This document shows, piece by piece, positions 53,734-64,000 of a DNA stretch of 64,000 bases. Under the pieces are notes generated by a model that did not search any database, had not been told where the DNA came from, and was given only the letters and a program-made list of their open reading frames with translations. Location of the stretch: contig NC_055992.1 of the NCBI RefSeq assembly GCF_018446385.1, forward strand, positions 57,240,799 through 57,304,798, given 5' to 3'. A program made the position numbers and the translations under genes. Each line of letters begins with the position of its first letter. Positions within the stretch are counted from its first letter, which is position 1. The stretch is from Zingiber officinale. Its lineage: Eukaryota > Streptophyta > Magnoliopsida > Zingiberales > Zingiberaceae.

Positions 53734-56484
53734 ATGACTAGGTCTTCCTTTGCAACATTGCTTGAACTTGACCCGGAGATTGAGAGAACCTTTTGGGCTT
53801 TAAGGAGACAAGCTAGGTCAGCAGCAACTTGTGAGAGCAGAATTTCAGAGATGGATAATCAGATAACAGAAGGGGATCGAACTATGAAAGAGCTTGCAGC
53901 ACCAGATGTGGCTTATAAGTACTCATGCATCACTTATCCAGATTTGGCAGGAGATTTTGAACTCAGATCAGGACTTATTCATCTGCTTCCCAAATTTCAA
54001 GGCTTATCAGGAGAGGATCCCAACCGCCATCTACATGAGTTCCATGTGGTTTGTTCCACCATGAAGCCACAAGGGATATCAGAAGAAGACATTAAGTTGA
54101 GGGCTTTTCCATTCTCTTTGACGGGAGCAGCTAAAGACTGGTTATATTGCCTTCCAGCTGGATACATTACTAGTTGGATTGATATGAAGAAAGCATTTTT
54201 GGAGAAATTTTTCCCAGCTTCTAGGACTGCAACTATCAGGAAGAGCATTTGTGGTATTCAACAAGTAGTGGGAGAGACTCTTTATGATTATTGGGAGAGA
54301 TTCAAGAAGCTGTGTTCGAGTTGTCTACAACATCAAATTAGTGACCAGCTTCTTGTTCAATATTTTTATGGGGGTCTACTTCCTATGGATAGGAGCATGA
54401 TAGATGCAGCAGCTGGAGGAGCCTTGGTGAATAAGACTCCAAATCAAGCAAGAGAGTTAATTTCAAATATGGCAGAAAATTCACAGCAATTTGGGAGTAG
54501 AGCTCTTGGGACTAGAGTGGTTAATGAAACTCATTTGGTTTCGAATGAGCAACAAGAAATCAGAAACAATTTGCAAGAATTGACCTCTCTAGTGAAGCAA
54601 ATGGCGTTGCAAAATTCGAGTCATGTTTCAAATTTTCCTTTATCAATGATGAAGTTGTGTGGAATTTGTTCAAGCCAAGATCATTCTTCGGATCATTGTC
54701 CTAATTTATATCAAGATGAATCTGTTGCAGCCATTTCAAGACCTCAATTTCAGCAACACAAGTATGATCCCAACTCTTCAACTTATAATCCGGGATGGAG
54801 GGATCATCCTAATTTGAGGTATGGGAACACATTTTATCAGCAGCCAACACAAAATCAGATTGGTCAGCCATCATTTCAGCATCAGCAGAATCAACATTAT
54901 TTCCAAAACCATCCAGCAGTTCATTCTCAGCAAAATCAGCACTTCCAGCAGACACAATTTCAGCAAAACTTCAACCAAAATCAGCAATTTCAACCATTCC
55001 AGAATTTTCAGCATTCGAATGTTGCATTTCAGCCACAATTTCAGAATGCACAGAATCAGCAAAACCATTTCCAGCAAATTCAGCAACCTGTGCAGAATTT
55101 CCAGCAGCCAAGCAGTGCGAATCAGCATCAATTTCAGCTTGCACTTCCATCTTCTACAAGTCCTAGATCAATGCAACCTCAGCACAACTTTAGCAACTCA
55201 AAAATTGAAGATTTGATGCAGCAAATGATGCAACAGCAGCAACACCAGCAAAGAACTGATACAACGCTGCAAAACATTGAAAGACAGATTGGGCAACTTG
55301 CTAGCAACATCAATCAAATGCAAAATCAAGGATCTGGACAATTACCTTCACAACCCACTCCAAATCCTAAGGGAAATGTGAGTGCATTAACTCTGCGAAG
55401 TGGTAAACAAATTTCAGATCCAAAACAGAATTGTCCGGTAGAAGCGCAGCAAAATTTTTCCAAACCATTTGCAGCTTCGAGTTCACAGAATTTCCAGAAT
55501 TTTCCAGCCACTTCAGAGCAGCCAGATACTGCACAGCATGGGATTACTGGAGCTGATCAGCAACATTTCAATCAACCGGAAGTTTCAGATTATGATCAAA
55601 TTGATGGAGCAGATTTCGGCTTGGAATTTACTCCAACAGCAGCTCAAAATTCAGCACAGAACCTGGGAAATTCTAGGCAGAATCTGGACAGAACTTTTAA
55701 CCAGCAAGAAGCAGAGCATTCCACTCCATTACCTTTCCCTCAAAGAAGTATACAACCAAGAAAAGAAATGGAGGAAGAAAAGGCTAGGGAATATCAAGAA
55801 TTGGTGAAATTATTCAGCAAGGTTGAAGTGAATGTGTCTTTGCTTACCATGATCAAACAAATTCCAAAATATGCCAAATTCCTCAAGGATCTTTGTGTGC
55901 ACAAAAAGAAATTAAAGGGGAATGAATTGATAAGTATGGGAAAGAATGTTTCAGCATTACTTCAGCCAGTTCCTCAGAAGTGTGAAGATCCAGGAGTTTT
56001 CACCGTGCCTTGTGTTATAGGAGATTGTATTTTTGAGGATGCGATGTTAGATCTTGGAGCTTCTATTAATGTGATGCCTAAATCAGTTTTTCAGTCATTA
56101 AGAATTGGGCCTTTGCAGCCTACAGGTGTAGTGATTCAGTTGGCCAATAGAAGTCAAGCACACCCAGCTGGAGTGATAGAAGATGTATTGGTAAAAGTGA
56201 GGGAGTTAATTTTTCCTGCAGATTTTTACATCTTAGACATGGAGGGTGATGTGCTTGCAAACAGGGCTCCGCTTATTCTTGGACGTCCATTCTTGAAGAC
56301 TGCTAGAACGAAGATTGATGTGCATGCTAGGACTCTTTCTATGGAGATAGGAGACACAGTGGTTAGATTCAGCATTTTTGAGGCTATGAAACATCCTAGA
56401 GAGGATCATTCTATACTTAGCGTGGATATCTCAGAGGAGTTGGATGACATGGATTTCTTGTCAGATATTGATTCAGATTTGTAG
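53734..56484 (+). CDS. Element F gag and protease
   Basis: Open frame of 916 codons from ATG 53734 (MTRSSFATLLELDPEIERTF), chosen because Athila gags begin this way and upstream codons lack ATG. Residues about 60-260 hold the gag core (LIHLLPKFQGLSGEDPNRHL, LTGAAKDWLYCLPAGYITSW, FLEKFFPASRTATIRKSICG). A zinc-knuckle-like CGICSSQDHSSDHC lies near 54655-54700. A long Gln/Asn/Phe-rich low-complexity stretch (54800-55300) follows. A retropepsin-like domain with DLGASINVMPKSVF (near 56047) and ILGRPFLKTARTKIDV (near 56280) closes it. It ends at TAG 56482-56484, but the same frame continues into pol. Confidence 0.9.
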   Translation: MTRSSFATLLELDPEIERTFWALRRQARSAATCESRISEMDNQITEGDRTMKELAAPDVAYKYSCITYPDLAGDFELRSGLIHLLPKFQGLSGEDPNRHLHEFHVVCSTMKPQGISEEDIKLRAFPFSLTGAAKDWLYCLPAGYITSWIDMKKAFLEKFFPASRTATIRKSICGIQQVVGETLYDYWERFKKLCSSCLQHQISDQLLVQYFYGGLLPMDRSMIDAAAGGALVNKTPNQARELISNMAENSQQFGSRALGTRVVNETHLVSNEQQEIRNNLQELTSLVKQMALQNSSHVSNFPLSMMKLCGICSSQDHSSDHCPNLYQDESVAAISRPQFQQHKYDPNSSTYNPGWRDHPNLRYGNTFYQQPTQNQIGQPSFQHQQNQHYFQNHPAVHSQQNQHFQQTQFQQNFNQNQQFQPFQNFQHSNVAFQPQFQNAQNQQNHFQQIQQPVQNFQQPSSANQHQFQLALPSSTSPRSMQPQHNFSNSKIEDLMQQMMQQQQHQQRTDTTLQNIERQIGQLASNINQMQNQGSGQLPSQPTPNPKGNVSALTLRSGKQISDPKQNCPVEAQQNFSKPFAASSSQNFQNFPATSEQPDTAQHGITGADQQHFNQPEVSDYDQIDGADFGLEFTPTAAQNSAQNLGNSRQNLDRTFNQQEAEHSTPLPFPQRSIQPRKEMEEEKAREYQELVKLFSKVEVNVSLLTMIKQIPKYAKFLKDLCVHKKKLKGNELISMGKNVSALLQPVPQKCEDPGVFTVPCVIGDCIFEDAMLDLGASINVMPKSVFQSLRIGPLQPTGVVIQLANRSQAHPAGVIEDVLVKVRELIFPADFYILDMEGDVLANRAPLILGRPFLKTARTKIDVHARTLSMEIGDTVVRFSIFEAMKHPREDHSILSVDISEELDDMDFLSDIDSDL

Positions 56485-57027
56485 GTTTCTGATTTTGGCC
56501 AAGAGAATGAGATTGTTTCTTTGTTGGAAGAGATTTTAGAGGTGGAAGGAAGTGGTAGTTCAAGTGAATGCGTAGGGGATTGCTTAGGAGAAGCATTACC
56601 CCAAGGATCGCCCAGACAGGAAGAATTATGCGTAGGGGATAGCTTAGGAGAAGCTCTACCCCTAGGATCGCCTACAGTTGACCCGACACAGGAGGAATTG
56701 AAGCCATTGCCTCAGCATTTGAAGTATGCCTATTTGGGAGAAAATCAGCAGCTACCTGTCATCATAGCTCAGAATTTGGAACCGGATCAGGAGGAACGAT
56801 TGTTAGAGATTCTGAGACAGCATAAAAAGGCCATTGGATGGACTCTGGCAGATATTCCTGGGATCAGTCCTTCCATTTGTATGCATAAGATTCACTTAGA
56901 GGAGGATGTGAGGCCAGTGAGACAGCCACAGAGACGACTAAACCCATTGATTTTGGATGTTGTAAAGAAGGAGGTGACTAGACTCTTACAGGCAGACATT
57001 ATTTATCCGATTTCTGACAGTAAATAG
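56485..57027 (+). pseudogene. Element F gag-pol linker and start of RT
   Basis: In frame with gag after the TAG. Contains a small internal duplication: ECVGDCLGEALPQGSP and LCVGDSLGEALPLGSP. Then EELKPLPQHLKYAYLGENQQ, LPVIIAQNL and EERLLEILRQHKKAIGWTLA, the conserved lead-in to Athila RT, and RRLNPLILDVVKKEVTRLLQ. Stops at TAG 57025-57027 in the conserved ISDSK region, after which the same frame resumes. Confidence 0.85.
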
Positions 57028-59631
57028 GTCAGTCTCATCCATGTGGTTCCGAAGAAGTCAGGGGTGACAGTGGTAGCTAATGAAGAGAATGAACTGGTGC
57101 CCACGAGAGTGAAGAATTCCTGGAGAGTATGTGTGGACTATAGAAAGCTGAACCAAGCAAGCCGAAAGGATCATTATCCACTTCCTTTTATTGATCAGAT
57201 GTTGGAGAGGTTAGCAGGTAAATCCCATTATTGTTTTCTTGATGGGTACACTGGTTATTTTCATATTTGCATCGACCCAGAGGACCAAGAGAAGACTACC
57301 TTCAGCTGCCCTTTTGGTACATTCGCGTATCATAGGATGTCATTTGGACTGTGCAATGCTCCAGGTACTTTTCAGCGATGCATGGTGAGTATTTTTGGTG
57401 ATTTATTAAAGCATTGCATGGAAGTATTCATGGATGATTTTTCTGTTTATGGCTCTTCTTTTGATGCATGTTTGGAAAACTTGTCTCGAGTTTTGAGTAG
57501 ATGTATCGACACGGATTTGGTATTAAATTTTGAAAAGTGTCACTTTATGGTAGAGCATGGCATTGTTTTAGGTCATATAGTCTCTAGGAAAGACATTGAA
57601 GTAGATCCTGCTAAAGTTAGCGCTATATCTTCTTTATCTTACCCCGCATGCGTGCGGGAGGTGCGAGCTTTTCTTGGTCATGCAGGATTCTACAGGAGAT
57701 TTATTAGAGACTTCAGTAAGATTGCTCTACCATTGTCTCAGCTACTTCAGAAGGATGTTTTATTTGATTTCGATCAGAGGTGCAGAGAAGCTTTTGACAG
57801 ATTGAAGGAGGCTCTTACTTCAGCACCTATTATCAGACCCCCAGACTGGTCCTTACCTTTCGAGTTGATGTGTGACGCTTCAGATTATGCAATGGGACCT
57901 GTACTAGCACAGAGAGTGGATGGAGCACCCCATGTTATTTGCTATGCTTCCAAGACTTTGGACTCAGCTCAAGCAAACTACACAACAACAGAAAAAGAGC
58001 TTCTTTCTATTGTTTTTGCTTTAGATAAGTTCAGATCATATCTTCTTTGTTCTCATGTGATTATTTTTTCTGATCATGTAGCTTTGAAGTATCTCCTTAA
58101 GAAGCCTGATGCAAAGCCTAGATTAATCAGATGGATGTTTCTGCTTCAAGAATTCGACATAGAGATACATGATAGGAGCGGGAAGGAGAACTTGGTTGCA
58201 GATCATTTGAGCAGGATTGAAGGAGACTTGGACCATTCGGCCATTGATGATGATTTCAGGGATGAGCAGCTTCTACAGCTGCAGGGTGAGTCTCCATGGT
58301 ATGCGGATCTAGTGAATTTCCTAGTTGCACATGTTTATCCCAAACAATTTTCAAAAGCTCAAAAAGATAAATTAAAAAGTGATTCAAAATTCTATGTTTG
58401 GGATGATCCTTATTTGTGGAAATTTTGTAGTGATCAAATCATTAGGAGATGCATACCTGACTCTGAGTTTCAGTCTGTACTTACTTTTTGTCATTCTTTT
58501 GAGTGTGGAGGACATTTTGGACCACAAAGAACTGTTAGGAAAGTATTAGAATGTGGTTTGTATTGGCCTACTCTTTTTCGTGATGCCTATGCTTTTTATA
58601 GATCATGTGATAGGTGTCAACGAACTGGGAACATAGGACTTAGAAATGAAATGCCTCAACAATTCATTTTATTTTGTGAGATTTTTGATGTTTGGGGTAT
58701 TGACTTTATGGGTCCATTTCCTGTCTCTTTCGGATTTGTATACATTTTATTGGCAGTTGATTATGTTTCCAAATGGGTGGAGGCCATTCCTACTCGGACT
58801 GATGACTCTTCTGTTGTTGTTAGTTTTGTCAGGTCTCACATATTTTACAGGTTTGGAGTACCCAGGGCGATCATTAGTGATCAAGGGTCTCATTTTTGTA
58901 ACAGACACATGAAGGCTTTGCTACATAAGTACGGGGTTACACATAAAGTTTCTACATCCTATCACCCGCAAACAAATGGGCAAGCAGAAGTGTCTAACAG
59001 GGAGGTGAAATCAATTCTTGAAAAGACTGTGAGACCGGATAGAAAAGATTGGAGCAAAAGACTTGAAGATGCACTTTGGGCATATAGGACAGCTTTCAAA
59101 ACCCCTATTGGAATGTCCCCTTACAGGATTGTGTATGGAAAAGCATGTCATTTGCCTGTGGAGATTGAACATAGGGCATATTGGGCGGTTAAAGCATGCA
59201 ACCTTGATAGTGACACGGTTGGAGAAGAAAGAAAGTTGCAACTTCAAGAACTTGAAGAGATTAGATTGGAAGCCTTTGAGAACTTATGGATTTATAAAGA
59301 AAAGACCAAGAGATTTCATGACAAACAAATTGAGGTGAAAGATTTCCAAATTGGTGACAAAGTACTTCTATATCGATCTCGTCTCAAATTGATTAAAGGA
59401 AAGTTGAGATCTAGATGGGAAGGACCTTATTGTGTTACTAATGTGTTCTTTTATGGAGTGTTGAGATCCAGGATAAGTCTACTGGCCGGATTTTTAAAGT
59501 TAATGGACAAAGGCTTAAAAAGTTTCATGAAGGAGTTAAGGGCTTGGTGGTGGAGGAAATGGAACATGTTGATGCTATCTACCCGAGCTAGAGGGGAGTT
59601 TCACTTTATCTTTTGTTTCTTTGCAAATTAA
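57028..59631 (+). pseudogene. Element F RT, RNase H and integrase
   Basis: Same frame as gag. [60 protein letters not shown] and catalytic FMDDFSVYG (near 57430). RNase [20 protein letters not shown] and [20 protein letters not shown]. Integrase: a zinc region ([23 protein letters not shown]), then [29 protein letters not shown] and [20 protein letters not shown], the D-D-E core. After [17 protein letters not shown] (about 59440) the frame departs from the family pattern. The expected tail ([14 protein letters not shown]) is in the next register until TAG at about 59590, so a small indel lies near 59455-59465. The domain set is complete but cannot be translated as one product. Confidence 0.92.
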
Positions 59632-62600
59632 TAAATTTTAGGTGTAGGTAGTTTTCTTATTTGTTTAGGTAAAATTTTGGTTTCATTTAGAATTTTCTTG
59701 CATAAATAAATTTTGAGTTACATTAGTAGTTTTTATTTTTGCATAGTTATAGTTTTGCACTTTAGGTGCATGATAGTTACCATTTCTTTAAGCTTGATAG
59801 TCTTTGTTTTAGGAATAAATGGTACTTCCTTCTTTTGACATTTCCTTGTATCATTTTAAGGGATTTGAAAAGGGATGTAAATTTGATTATCTTGTTTAAA
59901 GACTTTATTGCATGAATGAACTCTAGGATTGCAAGAGGTTGATACTAGTGATGGATTCTTGATTGATGAAATGGTATGATAAATTTTATTTACCTAGTGA
60001 GGTTTGAGCCTATTTGAGTGATGCACTTGTAGCTTATTTCACTCTAGAACTTGCTTTAAATCTATTTAATACCACTAGAACAATATTAAGTCATTTTCAT
60101 GAAGGTTACTCCATTGTCACATTGCTCTCACCTATTTTTGCTATTTCTCTTGTCATAAATCATCATATCTTTATTCTTTTCTCATGTTTTATTTCTTTGG
60201 ATGTGGTTATCTTGGATGATATGTGATGATTTTATTTTGGCCGGGACGGACAAAAGAGTAAGTGTGGGGGAGGTGTTTAGTTCGAATAGGTGCTGGAATT
60301 CTGTGTTTGAGGAAGCAGTGAAGGATGATGCTGGAATGACAGAAATGAATAAGTGCAGAATTCAAGCATGACAGATTTTGAAGAGAAATGTGGAAATTTT
60401 GTGCCATTGCAAGGGCAGCAAGAGAAGAGGTTAAGTGTTAATGTTAGTGAATAGATTGGAATTCGGATGCATGGACAGTTTAAAGAACAGAATTCTGAAG
60501 TGCAGTGCTGAATTTGTATCAGTTTTGTATCAAAAACAAGATTGCAAGATTCAAAATGACGGAAGTTTAATTGGAATTTAAGAAGAAGCTGGAGACAAAT
60601 GGTATGTACCTGTCATGGCAATTGCAAGATAAGAAAAGAGGAATCCAGAAATTTTGTCAGGACAACAGAATTGAGATTTATTTGTAGCTGTTGAAATCTG
60701 ATCACAATGGGCTATAATGGAGAATTTAATTGGTGACTATTATTTCATCAATGAAGCACTTGAATGGAGTATCAATTACTTTGAGAAATTGCAGGAAAGG
60801 AGCAGCAAGTGAACTTGAACAGTGAGGAAAATACCAGAACCAGAATTCATAATCAAAAGGGAACAAGTGTGTGCAACTCTTTCATTATCAGCATTGAAAC
60901 CCTTGGAATTGAATTGAAATTCTTGAATTTCTAGCAGCAATTTGTGTTTACTCCCTTTCCATTCTTTACAAATGGCTGGACAGAATTCTGAAAGTGTCAC
61001 ATTGCTGGAATTCAGAAATTGCAGTAACTTCCTACTTGATGTCACTTGCTGAAACAAGACAGAAATCAAGCTACTGTTTGATTAAGTGATTGTGAAGTTT
61101 TATGGAATAAATTGTGAAGCTTGAACAGAGGAAGCAGTAACATCAGATGAAGTTATCAAGTTTACCAATATGAATTCAGAATTTTGTGAGGAAAGAATGT
61201 AGAACTGGGAAATTCTTTAGCTGAGAGCTGTGGGAGTATCAAGAATACAGATTGAGGTCAAGTAAGAGAGAAGCTCAGATGAAGTGCTGAAACACGAAGT
61301 AACAAATGGATATTAACATCAATAGCTTCTATAAAGATTCATTTCAATCACTAAAGTTTGAAATGGCAAGAAATTTTTCAGCAGTGAAAAGCTGAAATGG
61401 TTTAAATGATAAGAATAAGAGAAGACAGTGATGTTGAGAAGTGATGTTCAATCTGAGAATGAATGTCAGATCTGAAATTGAACAAAGAGGAAGATGGCTG
61501 AAATGACAGGAATGAGTATAGTGCAGAAAATCAGTAGTGCAGATTTGCAGGAAAAAATGGCAGTTTTTTTTGTGCCAATTTGGAATGAGAATTGTGATGA
61601 GCCAGAGCTGTTGGAAAATGGAAGGTCTTTAGATATGCATTGTAAAGGGTCTATATAGACATGATGAAGGAGCATTGAAAATTTTTGTGGCTGAACATGA
61701 TAGGTTGATACAAAGTCCAGCATAAAAAAAAAACTGAAATCGGCAATGTAGAATGGAGTTTGCATCTTGGGTATCAGGCTATTAATGCAGTATGGAAAAC
61801 TAAAATCCAAGCTGAAATTTTTGTGTCATTTTAGTAGAATAAGGTAAGCCTTGTAGCTGAACAATTGTTGAATCGGATGACAAGATAGAAGAAGTTTAAA
61901 CCTGCTAATGGATCCTAATGCAGATTTAAATGCAGAACAGTTGGTCCATAAGGAAGTTGCTGATTTGTGCCAGTATTTCTTAAGATGTTCATTTCTGTAT
62001 CTAATTTCTGGATTAAATTTGATCTGAATGAATGAGACTAAAGGCCCTTGCAATTTAATGTCAAGTGAGTTATCTCAGAAGTTTATATGCTGAAATTTTT
62101 GCTGAAGAGTCCTCATTTCAGAGTTAAGAGATTAGAGCTAAAAACTGTCCAAAGTTTGAAATTCAATACTAAAGGAGTCAAAAACTGTAATTCTTGAGGT
62201 ATTAGATTTTGGAATGGCTGAATTTAATGTGACTACCAGCTGAAAAGAAGTTGATGTCTGAAAAGACATATGGAGACCTTGAGGTTTATTGCAGATTAGA
62301 GTCCCTTGCAATTGGGATTGGAAGAATAGAATTTCATGCTTGGCCAAAAATTGAACATCACGTAGCATTCTAGTGCCATATCTTCCACCTCAAGTTGAAA
62401 TTGTCTTCTTCTTTGCTTGATCAGAAGTAACTCTTACCTTTACATTTTAATTTGCTTTTCTTTCCAAATGGTTGTAAATTTTCATGAATGTGCATCTTAA
62501 TATCTGTGATGGAGGTTGAATTAGATGAAAAGCAAGCTTATGGTAGTGGATTTGCTATGAGTAGCTTGAGTGCCCTCCACCTTTGCCAGATTTGAGATTA

Positions 62601-62854
62601 ATAGAGAGCCACCTCAAATTACCTTGGGAGAATTAGAAATGTTATCATTTTCACTTTATTCATGATGGATGAAATTTACTAAGTATCGAACCAAGGTGAA
62701 AATAGAGGTCATGAATGCGTGAGTCTATGAAACTTGATACTTACTTGTAACTTCCTTTTACTTTCTTTTAGATATGATCAAGAATAGTTAGGAGAAGGAG
62801 GTACCATCTTAGTTGTTATTTTAGTTGACTCACTTGCACGAGGCGTGCAAGTAT
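59632..62854 (+). other. Element F long 3' non-coding region
   Basis: 3.2 kb without a believable gene. No env-like protein was recognised. The part 60280-62400 is rich in degenerate repeats of GAATTC-, CAGAATT-, TGGAAATT- and AAATTGCA-like words. A polypurine-type AAGTGTGGGGGAGG at 60260-60273 resembles the terminal tract at 62855. A perfect stem-loop CTTGCACG-AGG-CGTGCAAG lies at 62833-62851, just before the terminal tract. Confidence 0.7.
60260..60273 (+). promoter_or_regulatory. Internal polypurine tract of element F
   Basis: AAGTGTGGGGGAGG shares AAGTGTGGGGGA with the terminal tract 62855-62867. It could be a second plus-strand primer or the original 3' end of the pol-bearing unit. Confidence 0.55.
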
Positions 62855-62869
62855 AAGTGTGGGGGAATT
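62855..62869 (+). promoter_or_regulatory. Terminal polypurine tract of element F
   Basis: AAGTGTGGGGGAATT directly before TGACAAG at 62870, where the distal LTR is inferred to begin. Preceded by the 8-bp stem-loop. Confidence 0.7.
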
Positions 62870-64000
62870 TGACAAGTTAGGAATTGATACATTACTTTTG
62901 AGTTAATTTGTGGTGTTCCTTACACATTTGCACATTTTAATTTCCAATTTTAATCATATTTTTCAAACAAGGTCTTTTAGGAGCTTTATGTTATTTTTCC
63001 TTTTAAATGCATGCTTATTTCTCATTATGTGAATTTGACTCATGATTCAAGTGGAGGCTTGGTTCACTCAACCAAATGGACTCCAAAACCCTAATTGACC
63101 AAGTGAACTCAGACTCGAGTTACACATGAGCTGGACATGAACTTAGGTCTCAATTGGAAAAAAAACCCTAGGTATAAAATCAGAGTTTGGTACGGTGAAC
63201 AGTGAGCTCGCGCACTGTTCATCGTGCCAGTTTTCGTGACGGCGCGACGCAGCTCCCTCCCTTCTTCCAGAGCTTCGAACAAGCTTGTCCTCACCGACGT
63301 GGAGTTCCTCAACCTCCGACGATCAGATTCCGACCATCGGTTCTCATCAACGAGCTGATTTGGCGTGCGGCGAACTGTAGCGGCGAGCTGCGATTTTCAG
63401 CTCAGACCAACGGCGTTCTTCTGGTCTGAGTTTCCATTCCTTCACAGGATCATTGGCGGTGGTCCTCCAGTGATTCTGAACCATTTCCGACAGCATTTCA
63501 ACGTTCCCAGCTTTCTTCGTCAGCTCGCGACACCATTTCCAGAAAACGCAGCAGAGAACCATTTCAGAACTGACCTTCCTGAAATTTTGTGAGCTAATGC
63601 AAGGAAATCTGAATCGTCTTGAAGCTTGAGAACACCAGATCGATTTCTGCTGGAGTGTTCTCTGCAGATTCCTTGTGTGACGGCAAGGAGAAGACAAGTT
63701 TGGTTTAAGATTTGGTGTAGGGATGTTTAGATTTTCTATAGTTATTTCTCTGTTTAGATTTTCCTGTTTCTGAAATCTTTGTTTCTGAATCTGATAGTTT
63801 ATAGTCTGGATTTAGTTGTAGTTTCATTTTCTACATGAATCTGATATGCTTAGTTCTATTTTTGTGTGCTGTCTAGTTCTGTTCGTGCAGCAGAATTGCT
63901 GCAGTTCTATCTTCTTTGTCTGAAATTAGCATTTCTGTTTTAACCTTTTATCCATTGATACTTTAGTTGGAGTTAAAGAGTAGAGAATTTGTAGTGAGAT
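62870..64000 (+). repeat. Distal LTR, truncated by the window end
   Basis: Starts TGACAAGTTAGG. TATAAAA at 63173-63179, followed 17 bases later by a hairpin with arms TGAACAGTG and CACTGTTCA around AGCTCGCG (63196-63221). A GC-rich stretch (63230-63600) then leads to TGTGTGACGGCAAGG (about 63674-63688). Little resemblance to 51872-53570 apart from that last phrase. Short frames in both strands are not credible genes. Confidence 0.65.
63173..63179 (+). promoter_or_regulatory. TATA box of the distal LTR
   Basis: AGGTATAAAATCAG, a strong TATA match about 300 bases into the LTR. Confidence 0.65.

Larger units (their letters stand above)
51872..64000 (+). mobile_element. Element F: Athila-like Ty3/gypsy, runs off the window
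   Basis: 5' LTR region about 51872-53570, tRNA-Asp primer site 53590, gag-pol 53734-59631 in essentially one frame, a 3.2-kb non-coding tail, polypurine tract 62855-62867 and an LTR-like sequence from 62870. Gag-pol order and the DLGASINVMP protease are of the Athila type. The two LTR regions do not match each other by eye, so the element may be chimeric or the tail may belong to another element. Confidence 0.8.

Noticed and set aside
54800..55300. Gln/Asn-rich prion-like protein as an independent host gene
   Set aside because: In frame between the gag core and protease of element F, so it is a low-complexity linker of the retroelement.
60280..62400. Envelope-like gene in F's 3' region
   Set aside because: No open frame above about 115 codons, no membrane or signal pattern in the sense direction; the sequence is degenerate repeats.

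Overview
This window is plant nuclear DNA, almost certainly from a flowering plant with a repeat-rich genome and probably a monocot (GC-rich host exon against very AT-rich spacers; this is inference, no species is claimed). Only one credible host gene is present: a two-exon LEA_3 (LEA5/SAG21-type) stress gene at 24551-24928, with CCAAT and TATA boxes just upstream. Nearly everything else is transposable-element DNA, much of it nested.

Left block (1-21097): a minus-strand Ty3/gypsy chromovirus (element A, Tekay-like, 1-9537) sits inside the left LTR of a decayed plus-strand Ty1/copia element (B, 9538-18675). B in turn split the gag gene of a minus-strand element (C, 18676-21097, 5' LTR plus gag fragment). 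Middle block (21098-30425): spacer DNA with a MULE-type PB1-like remnant, a 1.05-kb segment that recurs at 50575-51628 and here carries a SINE with 19-nt target duplications, the LEA gene, SINE-like repeats, and the first exons of a decayed Transposase_28-like gene (element H).

Right block (30426-64000): copia element E (30426-46543, TSD TTATT) landed in an intron of H. A gag-only non-autonomous element D (30869-37952, TSD ACTAT) then landed inside E's left LTR. Beyond H lie an Athila-like LTR plus gag fragment (G), the second copy of the 1.05-kb segment, a reversed piece of an E-related LTR, and a long Athila-like element (F) with tRNA-Asp PBS, gag-pol interrupted by two TAG codons, a long non-coding 3' region, and an LTR that runs off the window.

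The most unusual signal is structural. Four distinct LTR families (A, C, D, G) carry clusters of short near-perfect inverted repeats built from GATCGGTC, GGTCGACC, GGATCGATCC or GGTCGTGC words. In C and G they lie directly upstream of the TATA box. Between the two LTRs of A, and between those of D, stems differ by paired changes that keep base pairing, and D's LTRs differ in the number of hairpin units. D also has such a block in its interior. Separately, the leaders of copia elements B and E contain ladders of nested hairpins; in E two tandem copies have different arm sequences that each still pair. These are the best candidates for an undescribed element-level system. No genes of a cellular defence or metabolic system were seen.
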